From contig NZ_LZSQ01000069.1 in NCBI RefSeq assembly GCF_001665535.1, positions 1-64,000 of the forward strand: a stretch of 64,000 nucleotides of DNA. Direction: 5' to 3'. Position numbers and translations under genes: made by a program. This document shows, one piece after another, positions 7,517 through 16,865 of this stretch (position 1 is the first letter of the stretch; each line of letters starts with the position of its first letter). This DNA comes from Mycobacterium sp. 852002-51961_SCH5331710. Lineage in GTDB: Bacteria > Actinomycetota > Actinomycetes > Mycobacteriales > Mycobacteriaceae. The notes below the pieces were generated by a model. It was given only the letters and a program-made list of their open reading frames with translations, ran no database searches and had not been told where the DNA came from.

Positions 7517-8908
7517 GTGAGCAATATTCGCGAGGCAGTCACTGCCAAGGCTCAGGCAACAATTCCGATGGACCGAATAATCCAGGGCGCCCACCTCTAC
7601 GACAGAACGCGGCGCTGGGTCACCGGCACCAACGGTGAAAAAATCTTCATCGAGCGACCGATCCCGCCGGCTGACGAGGTTGAACTGACCGACATCGACC
7701 TTAGCAATCCTTTCCTCTATCGTCAGGGTCGCTGGAAGTCCTATTACGAGCGCCTACGCAACGAGGCTCCCGTGCACTATCAGGCCCACAGCGCGTTCGG
7801 CCCGTTCTGGTCGGTGACGCGGCATGCCGACATCGTGGCCGTCGACAAGAACCACGAGGTCTTCTCCTCCGAGCCGTTCATCGTCATCGGGAGCCCGCCG
7901 CGCTTCCTCGACATTGCGATGTTCATCGCGATGGACCCCCCAAAACACGACCGGCAACGGCAGGCTGTCCAGGGTGTGGTCGCACCGAAGAACCTGCGTG
8001 AGATGGAGGGCCTCATCCGCGAGCGGGTGGTAGACGTGCTCGACGCTCTGCCGCTTGGCGAACCGTTCAACTGGGTGCAGCACGTCTCGATCGAGCTAAC
8101 CGCGCGCATGCTGGCCACGCTGCTGGACTTCCCGTTCGAGCAGCGGCGCAAGCTCGTCCAATGGTCCGATCTCGCCACCTCCATGGAGCAAGCCAACGGT
8201 GGGCCCTCGGACAACGACGAGATATTTCGCGGCATGGTCGATATGGCTAGAGGTCTCAGCGCTCACTGGCGGGACAAGGCAGCCCGGACAGCTGCCGGAG
8301 AGCTGCCCGGCTTCGATCTGATCACCATGTTGCAGAGCGACGAGAGCACCAAGGACCTGATCGATCGCCCGATGGAGTTCTTGGGCAACTTGGTATTGCT
8401 GATCGTGGGTGGCAACGATACGACCCGCAATTCCATGAGCGGTGGTGTTCTGGCGCTGAACGAGTTCCCTGACCAGTTTGAGAAGCTGAAGGCGAACCCC
8501 GAGCTGATCCCCAACATGGTCTCGGAGATCATCCGGTGGCAAACCCCGCTCGCGCATATGCGCCGGATCGCCAAGGCCGACACTGTGCTCAACGGGCAGT
8601 TCATCCGCAAGGGCGACAAGGTCCTGATGTGGTACGCCTCGGGCAACCGCGACGAGCGCGTGTTCGATCGGCCCGATGACCTGATTATCGATCGGGCCAA
8701 CGCCCGTAACCACATCTCCTTCGGTTTCGGCGTGCACCGCTGTATGGGTAACCGGCTGGCCGAGATGCAGTTGCGGATCCTGTGGGAGGAGCTGCTTCCG
8801 CGGTTCGAGAACATCGAGGTCGTCGGTGAGCCCGAGTACGTGCAGTCCAACTTCGTGAGGGGGATCAGTAAGCTGATGGTCCGCCTCACCCCGAAAGGTG
8901 GCGCATGA
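7517..8908 (+). CDS. Cytochrome P450, CYP153 family alkane terminal hydroxylase
   Basis: A 463-residue P450. Visible motifs are the I-helix LLIVGGNDTTRNSM, the ExxR helix EIIRW, and the heme loop SFGFGVHRCMGNRLAE with ligand C409. Long stretches agree with CYP153A6 as I recall it: MFIAMDPPKHD, VSIELTxxMLATLxDFP and GGVLALNEFPD. The expected reaction is O2-dependent terminal hydroxylation of medium-chain alkanes, or of related alicyclic substrates, to primary alcohols. The protein is soluble and depends on the flanking ferredoxin and reductase. The stop overlaps the reductase start as ATGA. An N-terminal extension of about 55 residues precedes the conserved core. Confidence 0.92.
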   Translation: MSNIREAVTAKAQATIPMDRIIQGAHLYDRTRRWVTGTNGEKIFIERPIPPADEVELTDIDLSNPFLYRQGRWKSYYERLRNEAPVHYQAHSAFGPFWSVTRHADIVAVDKNHEVFSSEPFIVIGSPPRFLDIAMFIAMDPPKHDRQRQAVQGVVAPKNLREMEGLIRERVVDVLDALPLGEPFNWVQHVSIELTARMLATLLDFPFEQRRKLVQWSDLATSMEQANGGPSDNDEIFRGMVDMARGLSAHWRDKAARTAAGELPGFDLITMLQSDESTKDLIDRPMEFLGNLVLLIVGGNDTTRNSMSGGVLALNEFPDQFEKLKANPELIPNMVSEIIRWQTPLAHMRRIAKADTVLNGQFIRKGDKVLMWYASGNRDERVFDRPDDLIIDRANARNHISFGFGVHRCMGNRLAEMQLRILWEELLPRFENIEVVGEPEYVQSNFVRGISKLMVRLTPKGGA

Positions 8909-10107
8909 CCGTGCAGCGAGCGGTCATCGCGGGGGCCAGCCACGCGGGCACCCAGCTCGCCGCCAGTCTTCGCCGAGAAGGGTGGGACGGCGAAATCGTC
9001 CTCGTCGGCGATGAGTCGGCGTTGCCCTACCAGCGGCCCCCGCTGTCCAAGTCGTACCTGGCCGACAAATGCGAACTGGCCGAACTCGCGATCCGCAACT
9101 CGGATTTCTACGCCAAGCAGCGGATCCGACTCCTGGATGCGACGGTGGCGGCGGTCGACCGCTCGGCTGGTCATGTCGTGCTGAGTACCGGCGACGCACT
9201 GCCCTACGACAAGCTCGCGCTGTGCACTGGCGCCCGGCCTCGTCGGCTCCCCACCCCGGGAGCGGACCTGGCCGGAGTCTTCTACCTACGCACCGCCGCG
9301 GACGGCGAGATGATCCGAGAGGCCGCCGGCCCCGGGCGTCGGGCGGTGATCGTCGGCGGCGGCTACATCGGACTGGAGACAGCCGCCTCGTTGCGTGCAC
9401 TGGGTCTGGAGGTCACCCTGCTCGAGGCGACCGGGCGCGTCCTTGAACGGGTCACCGCCCCGGAGGTATCGGAGTTCTTCGACCGGATCCACCGGGAGGA
9501 GGGCGTCAACATCCGGACGGGCACGCTGGTCGAGGCTCTGTCCGGCGACGGCAGGGTCCGCGAAGTAATCCTGGCCGGTGGCGAATCAATTCCCGCCGAC
9601 CTCGTCATTGTCGGCATCGGCGTGGAGCCGAACACCGAGCTCGCCGCCACCGCGGGCCTGGTCGTCGACAACGGCGTCGTGATCGACGATCAGGCCCGGA
9701 CTAGCGACCCCGACATCGTGGCCGCCGGGGACTGCGCCAGCCACGACATGGCCCGTTACGGCCGTCGCATCCGCCTGGAGTCCGTGCCGAGCGCGGCCGA
9801 GCAGGCCAAGGTCGCCGCCGCGACCGTCTGTGGGAAGTCCAAGAAGATAGCGGCCCTTCCATGGTTCTGGTCAGATCAATACGACCTCAAGCTCCAGATC
9901 GCCGGTCTCAACACCGGGTACGACGAGGTCGTCCTCAGCGGCGACCCGACCCGGGAGCGCGACTTCACCTGCTTCTACCTCCGTGCCGGCGAGCTTCTTG
10001 CCGCCGACTGCATCAACCGTCCCCGCGACTTCATGTTCAGCAAGCGGGTCATCACGCAGCAAGTCGCCGTCGAACGGGCCGAACTGGTGCTCGCCGGCTC
10101 GGACTGA
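8905..10107 (+). CDS. NAD(P)H-dependent ferredoxin reductase (FAD)
   Basis: A 400-residue putidaredoxin-reductase-type flavoprotein. It has an N-terminal FAD-binding AGASHAGTQLAASLR, the PYQRPPLSKSYL segment, a central NAD(P)-binding VIVGGGYIGLETAASLR, and the second FAD motif IVAAGDCASH. It takes electrons from NAD(P)H and passes them to the ferredoxin at 7176 for the CYP153 enzyme. It is translationally coupled to the P450 by ATGA and ends the operon. The 249 bp that follow hold no gene apart from a short pentanucleotide repeat. Confidence 0.93.
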   Translation: MTVQRAVIAGASHAGTQLAASLRREGWDGEIVLVGDESALPYQRPPLSKSYLADKCELAELAIRNSDFYAKQRIRLLDATVAAVDRSAGHVVLSTGDALPYDKLALCTGARPRRLPTPGADLAGVFYLRTAADGEMIREAAGPGRRAVIVGGGYIGLETAASLRALGLEVTLLEATGRVLERVTAPEVSEFFDRIHREEGVNIRTGTLVEALSGDGRVREVILAGGESIPADLVIVGIGVEPNTELAATAGLVVDNGVVIDDQARTSDPDIVAAGDCASHDMARYGRRIRLESVPSAAEQAKVAAATVCGKSKKIAALPWFWSDQYDLKLQIAGLNTGYDEVVLSGDPTRERDFTCFYLRAGELLAADCINRPRDFMFSKRVITQQVAVERAELVLAGSD

Positions 10108-10320
10108 GGTGCCGGCGGTGCGTAGGCGGTGGGAACGACGACGGCGGATGCGACGCGTGTCTTGGAGAGGTACTTCAGTGACAATTGCCATCCAGCCCCG
10201 CTGGCAAAGGAACGCTAGCGGCTGCCCGGCGGTCGCCTTGGCGCAGCGCATCAGGACCTAGTGGGGTTTCCCAACGAGCATGACGATTCTTTCCGGAGGA
10301 GCAGCGTCAGAAGTCGGTGC

Positions 10321-10343
10321 CTGTTCTGTTCTGTTCTGTTCTG
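10321..10343. repeat. CTGTT pentanucleotide tandem repeat
   Basis: Four perfect CTGTT units followed by a partial fifth (CTG), ending 13 bp before the TTG start of the SCP2-like gene. The position in a leader raises the possibility of length variation affecting expression, but this is only an inference. Confidence 0.7.
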
Positions 10344-10356
10344 ACAATGAGGTTAG

Positions 10357-10779
10357 TTGAGGTTGACGGTGGCGGTATTTAGGGACGAGGACGAGGTCTA
10401 TGCCTTCCTGGGCGGGATCTTTCGGCGGGGTTTGGAGAAGGAGGGTCTGGCGGACAAGCTCGCGAATTCGGGTGTGGTGTTGCGGGTGCATTACACAGAT
10501 CCGGATGCGGTTGTGACGGTGGACATGCCGAACAAGGTGGTGGAGACCGGAGCGGCCAGTACCGCGGTGCCCAACGTGGAGTTGTTCATGTCGGCAGACA
10601 CGGGGAACAAGTTCTGGTTGGGGAAGGTGAACTTGACGATGGCGATGGCCAAGGGAACGGTACGTGCGAAAGGTCCGGTGCCGAAGTTGATCAAGTTGAT
10701 CCCGCAGGCCAAGAACCTGTTCCCCGAGTACCGGTTGATGCTGGAGAGCCAGAATCGGCAGGACCTCATCGATGCGTGA
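10357..10779 (+). CDS. SCP2 sterol-binding domain-like protein
   Basis: A 140-residue protein resembling SCP2-type lipid-carrier proteins: a long N-terminal helix region, then the beta-sheet stretch ending VELFMSADTGNKFWLGKVNL and a C-terminal helical lid. In mycobacterial catabolic clusters such proteins probably bind acyl or sterol ligands; no enzymatic residues are evident. The start is a TTG at 10357 with GAGG close upstream; a TTG at 10363 or GTG at 10369 could serve equally well. It is co-directional with the FadD and NDMA-ADH genes. Confidence 0.75.
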   Translation: MRLTVAVFRDEDEVYAFLGGIFRRGLEKEGLADKLANSGVVLRVHYTDPDAVVTVDMPNKVVETGAASTAVPNVELFMSADTGNKFWLGKVNLTMAMAKGTVRAKGPVPKLIKLIPQAKNLFPEYRLMLESQNRQDLIDA

Positions 10780-10815
10780 CCCTCGCCTCACCGCGGGCTG
10801 TAGGGCGGGTGTGCG

Positions 10816-12444
10816 ATGAGGAGCACGATGCAGGACGTTGCGTTGACTGTGCCCGCGATCGTGGCCCATGCTTCGGCAGTCCATGGCGATCGCGAGGTGC
10901 TGACTGCGCGCGGACCCCGGCAGATCTCTGGGGTGTCCTATCGCGAGGTGGGTGAGCGTGCGGCACGGTTGGCAAATGCTTTGCGCCAGATCGGCATCCG
11001 TGGAGATGAGCGTGTCGCGACGCTGCAATGGAGCAACCAGGAGCATCTGGACTGTTACGCGGCGGTGCCGTCGATGGGCGCGGTGCTGCATACGTTGAAC
11101 CTGCGGCTGCCGCCGGAACAGCTGACGTGGATCGCCAATCATGCCGAGGATCGGGTGATCATCGTCGACAGTACGGTGCTTGCCCTTTTGGCGGCGGCGT
11201 TGCCGTCGATGACCTCGGTGCGCACGGTGCTAGTGACCGGAACCGGCGATCTTGCCGCGGTCGAGGGGTGCGGAAAGGACGTCCTACGGTACGACGATGT
11301 GGTGGCCGCCCAGTCGAGTACGTTCGAGTGGCCCGATGTCGATGAGCGGTCGGCTGCAGCGATGTGCTATACGAGCGGTACCACCGGGCACCCGAAAGGT
11401 GTTGTCTACAGCCATCGTTCGACGTGGTTGCACTCTCAGGCGGCGTGCACCTCGAATGCCTTGGGCATCGGTCATGACGACACGGTGTTGGCGATCGTTC
11501 CGATGTTCCACGCCAACGCGTGGGGGTTGCCGTATGCGGCGATGATGGCCGGCGCGCAGCTTCTGCTGCCTGACCGTTTCGTGCAGGCGGGGCCTTTGGT
11601 GGAGATGATCGAGGCGGTGCGGCCGACGATGGCGGGGGCGGTGCCGACAATCTGGACCGATGTTCTGCATTACTTGCGCGACAATCCTGGCCATGACGTG
11701 AGTTCGCTGAAGATGGTGGCCTGCGGTGGTTCGGCGGTTCCGCGGTCGTTGATGACCGCCTATGACGAGCTGGGCATCCGCATTGTGCAGGCTTGGGGGA
11801 TGACTGAGACTTCCCCGCTGGCCTCGGTCGCTCTGCCGCGGAGTTCTGATACCCCGGAGAGGTCGCTTCACCTGCGCGCAACCCAAGGCCGGGTGGTGGC
11901 CGGTGTGCAGGCCCGCATCGTCGATGACAGCGGTGCAGAACAACCGTGGGACGGAAAATCGGTGGGGGAGATTCAAGTCCGCGGCCCGTGGATCACTCAG
12001 TCGTATTACGAGAATGACAGTCCGGCGGCGTCGCCGGACGGGTGGTTGCGTACCGGGGACGTCGGGACGATCAGCGCGGACGCGCTCATCGCGCTGACCG
12101 ACCGCTCCAAGGATGTCATCAAGTCCGGGGGCGAATGGATCTCCTCGGTGGAATTGGAGAACGAGTTGGCCGCTCACCCTGCGGTGCGCACCGCCACGGT
12201 GATTGGAGTGCCCGACGACAAGTGGCAGGAACGGCCGCTGGCGGTGGTCGTCCTGGCTGCCGACCGCACCGCCACCGCGGCGGAGCTGACCGAATTTCTG
12301 CGTGCGCGGGTGGCCAAGTGGTGGCTACCGGAACGGTGGGCGTTCGTCACCGACATTCCGCTGACTTCCACTGGCAAGTTCGACAAGAAGAAGCTGCGCC
12401 GCCAGTTCGCCGACGGTGACCTCATCATCGAGACGCTGGCGTGA
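10816..12444 (+). CDS. FadD-type fatty acyl-CoA (or acyl-AMP) ligase, copy 1
   Basis: A 542-residue adenylate-forming enzyme. Motifs in order are [16 protein letters not shown] (P-loop), AWGMTETSP (A5), GWLRTGDVG (A7), [16 protein letters not shown] (A8), and the A10 lysine region [10 protein letters not shown]. It should activate a carboxylic acid to its acyl-CoA using ATP. The most likely substrate is the fatty acid produced from the alkane made available by CYP153. It is clearly paralogous to the ligase at 28313, with matching N-termini (STMQDV) and long identical blocks. It sits between the SCP2-like gene and the alcohol dehydrogenase. Confidence 0.93.
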   Translation: MRSTMQDVALTVPAIVAHASAVHGDREVLTARGPRQISGVSYREVGERAARLANALRQIGIRGDERVATLQWSNQEHLDCYAAVPSMGAVLHTLNLRLPPEQLTWIANHAEDRVIIVDSTVLALLAAALPSMTSVRTVLVTGTGDLAAVEGCGKDVLRYDDVVAAQSSTFEWPDVDERSAAAMCYTSGTTGHPKGVVYSHRSTWLHSQAACTSNALGIGHDDTVLAIVPMFHANAWGLPYAAMMAGAQLLLPDRFVQAGPLVEMIEAVRPTMAGAVPTIWTDVLHYLRDNPGHDVSSLKMVACGGSAVPRSLMTAYDELGIRIVQAWGMTETSPLASVALPRSSDTPERSLHLRATQGRVVAGVQARIVDDSGAEQPWDGKSVGEIQVRGPWITQSYYENDSPAASPDGWLRTGDVGTISADALIALTDRSKDVIKSGGEWISSVELENELAAHPAVRTATVIGVPDDKWQERPLAVVVLAADRTATAAELTEFLRARVAKWWLPERWAFVTDIPLTSTGKFDKKKLRRQFADGDLIIETLA

Positions 12445-12490
12445 ATCATCAATCCACTGCGACCGAAACACTGACGTTAAGGAGACACAC

Positions 12491-13597
12491 ATGAAGACAC
12501 GTGCTGCAGTGCTGTGGGGCCTAGGAGAAAAGTGGGAAGTCGAGGACATCGAGTTGGATCCTCCCGGCCCCGATGAAGTGCTCGTCCAGCTGACCGCGAC
12601 CGGGTTGTGCCATTCCGACGAACACCTCGTGACCGGCGACCTGCCCATTCCGCTGCCCGTCGTCGGTGGCCACGAGGGTGCCGGCACCGTGGTCGAAGTG
12701 GGTGCGGGTGTCGAGAACGTCGCCGAGGGCGATTCGGTGATCCTGACGTTCCTGCCGTCGTGCGGGCACTGTTCCTATTGCGCGCGGGGGATGGGGAACA
12801 TGTGCGACTTGGGTGCCGCGCTCATGATGGGACCCCAGATCGACGGCACTTACCGTTTCCATGCCAGGGGTGAGGACGTCGGCCAGATGTGCCTGCTGGG
12901 CACGTTCTCGGAATACACCGTGGTCCCCAAGGCGTCTCTGGTCAAAATCGACCAGGGGACACCGCTGGACAAGGCGGCGTTGATCGGGTGTGGTGTGACG
13001 ACCGGGTACGGGTCGGCGGTGCGCACCGGTGAGGTGCGTGCCGGGGATACCGTGGCGGTGATCGGAGCCGGTGGCATCGGCATGAATGCGATTCAGGGTG
13101 CCCGCATCGCGGGCGCGTTGAACATCGTGGCTGTCGATCCGGTGGCGTTCAAGCGTGAACAAGCCGGCGGTTTCGGTGCGACGCATGCCGTTGCCACGAT
13201 CGACGAGGCCTGGTCACTGATCAGTGACATCACCCGCGGCAAACTCGCCGATGTCTGCGTCTTGACCACCGATGTCGCCGAAGGGTCCTACATCGGCGAG
13301 GCGCTGTCCTTGGTCGGTAAACGCGGCCGTGTGGTCGTTACCGCGATCGGGCACCCCGAAGACACCTCGATGTCGGGTTCACTGCTGGAATTGACGCTGT
13401 ATGAAAAGCAGATCCGCGGCGCTCTGTACGGTTCTTCGAACGCCGCCCACGACATCCCGCGGCTCGTCGAGCTCTACAACGCCGGACACCTCAAGCTGGA
13501 TGAGCTGATCACCCGTGAGTACACCCTCGATCAGATCAACGAAGGCTACGCGGATATGCGATCGGGCCGCAACATCCGAGGACTCATCCGATTCTGA
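12491..13597 (+). CDS. NDMA-type zinc alcohol dehydrogenase
   Basis: A 368-residue medium-chain dehydrogenase with catalytic zinc motifs GLCHSDEH and GGHEGAGTVVEVG, a structural zinc loop (C in FLPSCGHCSYCARGMGNMC), and Rossmann VAVIGAGGIGMN. Overall it resembles actinobacterial NDMA-dependent alcohol dehydrogenases, which hold NAD(H) tightly and oxidise primary alcohols to aldehydes. After CYP153 it would supply the next step. AAGGAG lies just before the ATG at 12491; the upstream open frame is a shadow of FadD. The following 277 bp (13598-13874) show no gene. Confidence 0.9.
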   Translation: MKTRAAVLWGLGEKWEVEDIELDPPGPDEVLVQLTATGLCHSDEHLVTGDLPIPLPVVGGHEGAGTVVEVGAGVENVAEGDSVILTFLPSCGHCSYCARGMGNMCDLGAALMMGPQIDGTYRFHARGEDVGQMCLLGTFSEYTVVPKASLVKIDQGTPLDKAALIGCGVTTGYGSAVRTGEVRAGDTVAVIGAGGIGMNAIQGARIAGALNIVAVDPVAFKREQAGGFGATHAVATIDEAWSLISDITRGKLADVCVLTTDVAEGSYIGEALSLVGKRGRVVVTAIGHPEDTSMSGSLLELTLYEKQIRGALYGSSNAAHDIPRLVELYNAGHLKLDELITREYTLDQINEGYADMRSGRNIRGLIRF

Positions 13598-13874
13598 TAA
13601 AGCAGCCGAAGCGCGGGAGCGCGACCACGGGAGCAAGCGAGCTGAGTACAACGGTTGAGTGCTGCGCGTCTGTGGCTCTTACCGTTGACGTGTTGATGCA
13701 GGACTAGCGATCGAAAGTCAATGTGCCCCATCGCCATAGGCTGTCGAGATGCGCGGCTGAGGTTGGCTGCGGTCACGCGTGTTGGTGTTGGCACCTACTG
13801 TCAGCCGGGAAGCCGTGATGAAACGTAGCTTTTGACGAGTCTCAACAGTGCTACTGACAAGGAAGGAAGCGGCG

Positions 13875-14975
13875 ATGACGAGGATTCAAGTTCCCTATCC
13901 CCATAGGAGGGGAGGGCACTGTGGTTCCGGTGCGCTTCGTGACCTTACTGAATGGGCCCAACTCGGATGGGGGACAGAAGCACTCAGTGAAGGATTGGTC
14001 TTCACCCTCGGCGGAGTCTTGGACTTCTCGTACGTCCGCTCTACGCAGTTGTTCCCCCAGGTGTACCTGGTAGGACGAGGAAGCGACCTGGAACAGGATT
14101 ACCTCTCCCGGGTTGGCGCAAAGTTCGTCGTGCGATCGACCGATGACCCGGACGTGGGATGGGCATTTGTGACCGACGAAATCGACAAAGGTCGACCCGT
14201 CATGGTCTGGGCTGACATCGGCGAACTTCCTTACCTGCGCGTCCGATTGCACATGAGCCGTCACGACATTGTCATCACCGGATACGATGACGAACAACGG
14301 GTCGCCTATGTGGTCGATAATGACCGCGAGACAACCCAGACGGTGGCCTACGACGACCTACGCCGGGCGCGGTCCTCGGTCGGGTTTCCCACACCTACCC
14401 GGCACACCACATATCACGTCGACTGGCCAGAGCGAGTGCCAGACCTTGGGCCGATCGCGGCCGCTGCACTCGCCGCGAGCGCAGCGTTCATGCGCGGCGG
14501 TGCCGTAGGTGCGCCGCTACTGCGCATCGAGGCAGCTGAAGTCGAATCTTCCGGTTTGAAGGGTGTGCAGGACTTCGCCGATGACGTAGGGCATTGGCCA
14601 ACGCTGTTCGATGACGATGCCCTGACCGCGGCATTGTTCGGGCTCGGGGCGTTCATCGAGAAAGCCGGTACCGGCGGCGGGCTCTTTCGTACGCTGCAGG
14701 CAGACGGTTGCCAGAACATCGCCGATCTCCTAGATGACGCCGCCACTGCCGAAGCGGCTGCCGCGGCCCGACATGCTTCCAAAGCGTGGTCTACGCTTGC
14801 GGCCGCAGCCACGGATGCCGGCACATCGCTACGGAGTCGTAGTCTAGCTGCGGCCAAAGTCGCCGCGACGATCCCGGACGCCGAAACGCGCCTCGTCGAA
14901 GCCCTCGAAACGGCCAGTCGATCCGTTGGCACTGTCGATACCGGCATCGAAGCTCATCTGAAAGGCTATCTGTGA
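13875..14975 (+). CDS. BtrH N-terminal domain / DUF4872-type protein
   Basis: A 366-residue protein whose N-terminus, GGHCGSGALRDL with C16, resembles the papain-like BtrH N-terminal domain. An Ala-rich helical C-terminal half (about 195-366) suits DUF4872. BtrH itself moves an acyl group from a carrier protein to an amine in butirosin synthesis; whether this member transfers an acyl group is unknown. AAGGAAGG precedes the ATG at 13875. It overlaps the downstream transglutaminase pseudogene by 4 bp. A second copy, cut off after 33 codons, lies at 31172 beside the other FadD operon. Confidence 0.75.
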   Translation: MTRIQVPYPHRRGGHCGSGALRDLTEWAQLGWGTEALSEGLVFTLGGVLDFSYVRSTQLFPQVYLVGRGSDLEQDYLSRVGAKFVVRSTDDPDVGWAFVTDEIDKGRPVMVWADIGELPYLRVRLHMSRHDIVITGYDDEQRVAYVVDNDRETTQTVAYDDLRRARSSVGFPTPTRHTTYHVDWPERVPDLGPIAAAALAASAAFMRGGAVGAPLLRIEAAEVESSGLKGVQDFADDVGHWPTLFDDDALTAALFGLGAFIEKAGTGGGLFRTLQADGCQNIADLLDDAATAEAAAAARHASKAWSTLAAAATDAGTSLRSRSLAAAKVAATIPDAETRLVEALETASRSVGTVDTGIEAHLKGYL

Positions 14976-15233
14976 GTGGCACTTCAAATCAATCGAGTTT
15001 CCTGAAGACTACTGGTTTCTCGATTGGCAGCATGACGATGTTCAGCGCTTCGCCCAGAACGCGGTCGGTGACGTTCGTGACCCTTGTGCAGAAGGCGAGG
15101 TTGACCGTCACCGCTGTGGGGGACAGGATTTGGTATGACCCCTATAGCACCGACGACGACCCCGAGCATTATCGGGCGAGCTATGCGGCGACAGCGTCGA
15201 GGGCGTATTGCGGGGCAGGACCAAATGGCTGAT
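14972..15233 (+). pseudogene. Transglutaminase-like protein, frameshifted and truncated
   Basis: Pieces of this stretch match the intact protein at 27645. FLDWQHDDVQRFA appears in one frame (from about 15016; compare FLDWQHESVRDF) and RIWYDPYSTDDDPEHYRAS then SRAYC in another (compare SIWYDPYTVTDDPHAYRAS and DRAYC). The frame changes between, and similarity stops at the catalytic-Cys position, followed by two stop codons. The remnant therefore lacks everything after the nucleophile. It starts with GTG overlapping the BtrH-like stop, which shows the two genes were once coupled. Confidence 0.75.
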
Positions 15234-15391
15234 AGTGACGGAACTGGAAGGTGTACCGCAGCGATGATCTCGGCGGGCTAACGAGTCCTTTACATACTGT
15301 CTTCGGGCGATCAGCCCAGCCGACGTCGGCGCAGTTCTTCAGTCGCATGGTGGTCCATGCACTGCGTGGTCCTATTTAGGAGGATTTCGTC

Positions 15392-15940
15392 ATCGACGAG
15401 CAAGCGGAAGAAGATTCGGCCATCGCGTGGTGGCATAACTTTCAGAATCGTGTTATCGCCGCCGACGGCGACTACCTCGATGCGCACCATCCGTGGTGCC
15501 TTGGTTGCGGCACAGACAATCCGCACGGTCATCGCCTGCGAGCGCGTCGGCGTGGCGACGGGGTGGGCGCCAGGCATATCTTCGACGGCCGACATCGCGG
15601 CGCACCCGGGATCGCACATGGCGGCGCAGTCATGACGGTTCTTGACGACACGGTGGGCATGCTGCTCTACGTCGTCGGTGAGATGGCCGTCACCCGTAAG
15701 CTCGACACCGAGTTCTTCGCGCCGGTATTGCTGGGGGTTCCCTACGAGGTCAGCGCGGAGCTCGTGTCCAGAACCGGCCGGAAACTCGAAGTGCGGACAG
15801 AATTGCGCGAGGAAGCCACCGGCCAGCTGGTCGCGTCCGCGTCCGGGTTATTCGTCGTCGTCACGCTGGATCACTTCACTAGCTCCATACAGAAGGCGTC
15901 GTCAATACGCTGCACTGCGCGACCACCCTGGGAAGGATGA
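15392..15940 (+). CDS. PaaI-family hotdog thioesterase with non-canonical or lost start codon
   Basis: A continuous frame gives 182 residues with the hotdog signature HPWCLGCGTDNPHGHRLRAR, then GAPGIAHGGAVMTVLDDTVG. It should hydrolyse acyl-CoA thioesters. A perfect AGGAGGA (15378-15384) lies 7-8 bases before an ATC at 15392, where an ATG would be expected. No ATG, GTG or TTG occurs in frame until GTG at 15563, which would delete the conserved CxxC-like and substrate loop. Either ATC is used as a rare start, or an ATG was mutated and the gene is silent. The 160 bp after it are empty. Confidence 0.7.
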   Translation: MDEQAEEDSAIAWWHNFQNRVIAADGDYLDAHHPWCLGCGTDNPHGHRLRARRRGDGVGARHIFDGRHRGAPGIAHGGAVMTVLDDTVGMLLYVVGEMAVTRKLDTEFFAPVLLGVPYEVSAELVSRTGRKLEVRTELREEATGQLVASASGLFVVVTLDHFTSSIQKASSIRCTARPPWEG

Positions 15941-16102
15941 CTCAACCCGTAAATCTGCTCATTTTTCAACCGGCGCAGGCTGCTCAGGATTGAACCGGGG
16001 CCGACAGGGGGTTTGCTAAGCAAACGCGTACTCGACCACATCGTGGTGTACCAGCCTTCGGTAGCGTGACGCCGCAGCGTGTCGGCGAAAATACCGCCGG
16101 TC

Positions 16103-16792
16103 TCATCTGTTGTGGCCCGCCGGGGAGTTGATATCGACCTGGATGTGCGAAGCGGCCGGGTCAGGTTTCTGGCCGAGGGTATACAGGCCAAGACTGCCGA
16201 GAAAACCCGCACAATGCTCGATAAGCACTTCGGTCGATAGGTTTAGTTGTCCGTCTATCCAGCGACGGAGAATCTCGAACAGGCCCCCGACACCGTAGGT
16301 AGCGGCGAGATCTGCGACCTGAATCACCTCGCTGGGTATATCGAGATGCAGGCGGGCCTCTCTGAGGACGAGCTCCGCAAATTCGGACATCAGTTCGCTT
16401 CGCAGCTGCCGAAGCAGGGGTTCAGCGCCCGATTCGACAAACAATATGCGGGCCATGCTGGGATCGTTCTCGATCATCTGAACCAGGGCCTTTATCGGAG
16501 CGTAAGCGAGTTCTTGAGGAGCAACGGTGTCATCCGGTATCGCCTTGGTGATCACGGCTTGGAAGGTGGTGGAGATCTTGGTGAACATCGCACGCAGGAG
16601 CGCGTCTCTGTCGCGAAACTGCTGGTAGAAGTACCGGCTCGTCACTCCTGACTCCGTACACACAGCGGTCACGGTGCACGCGGCGGCTCCCTGCTTGCCC
16701 ATGAGCGCGACCGCGGCGTCAATCAGCAGTGCGCGGCGCTGCGCATCGCGTTGAGTTGCGGACAGCCCGCCATAAACACGTGCTGGACTCAT
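16103..16792 (-). CDS. TetR/AcrR family transcriptional regulator
   Basis: A 229-residue regulator. The HTH AACTVTAVCTESGVTSRYFYQQFRDRDALL lies at about residues 37-66, with a longer-than-average ligand domain ending in a Pro/Asn-rich tail. It is transcribed divergently from the putative metal-dependent hydrolase gene, with 73 bp between starts, and so probably represses that gene and itself. Confidence 0.88.
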   Translation of the reverse strand: MSPARVYGGLSATQRDAQRRALLIDAAVALMGKQGAAACTVTAVCTESGVTSRYFYQQFRDRDALLRAMFTKISTTFQAVITKAIPDDTVAPQELAYAPIKALVQMIENDPSMARILFVESGAEPLLRQLRSELMSEFAELVLREARLHLDIPSEVIQVADLAATYGVGGLFEILRRWIDGQLNLSTEVLIEHCAGFLGSLGLYTLGQKPDPAASHIQVDINSPAGHNR

Positions 16793-16865
16793 GCCCTACA
16801 TTCTGGCAGTCTCATGTGACAAGGCCTAAAGTCAGATCACGCAACGGAGGAAGGACCCCGTCAAG

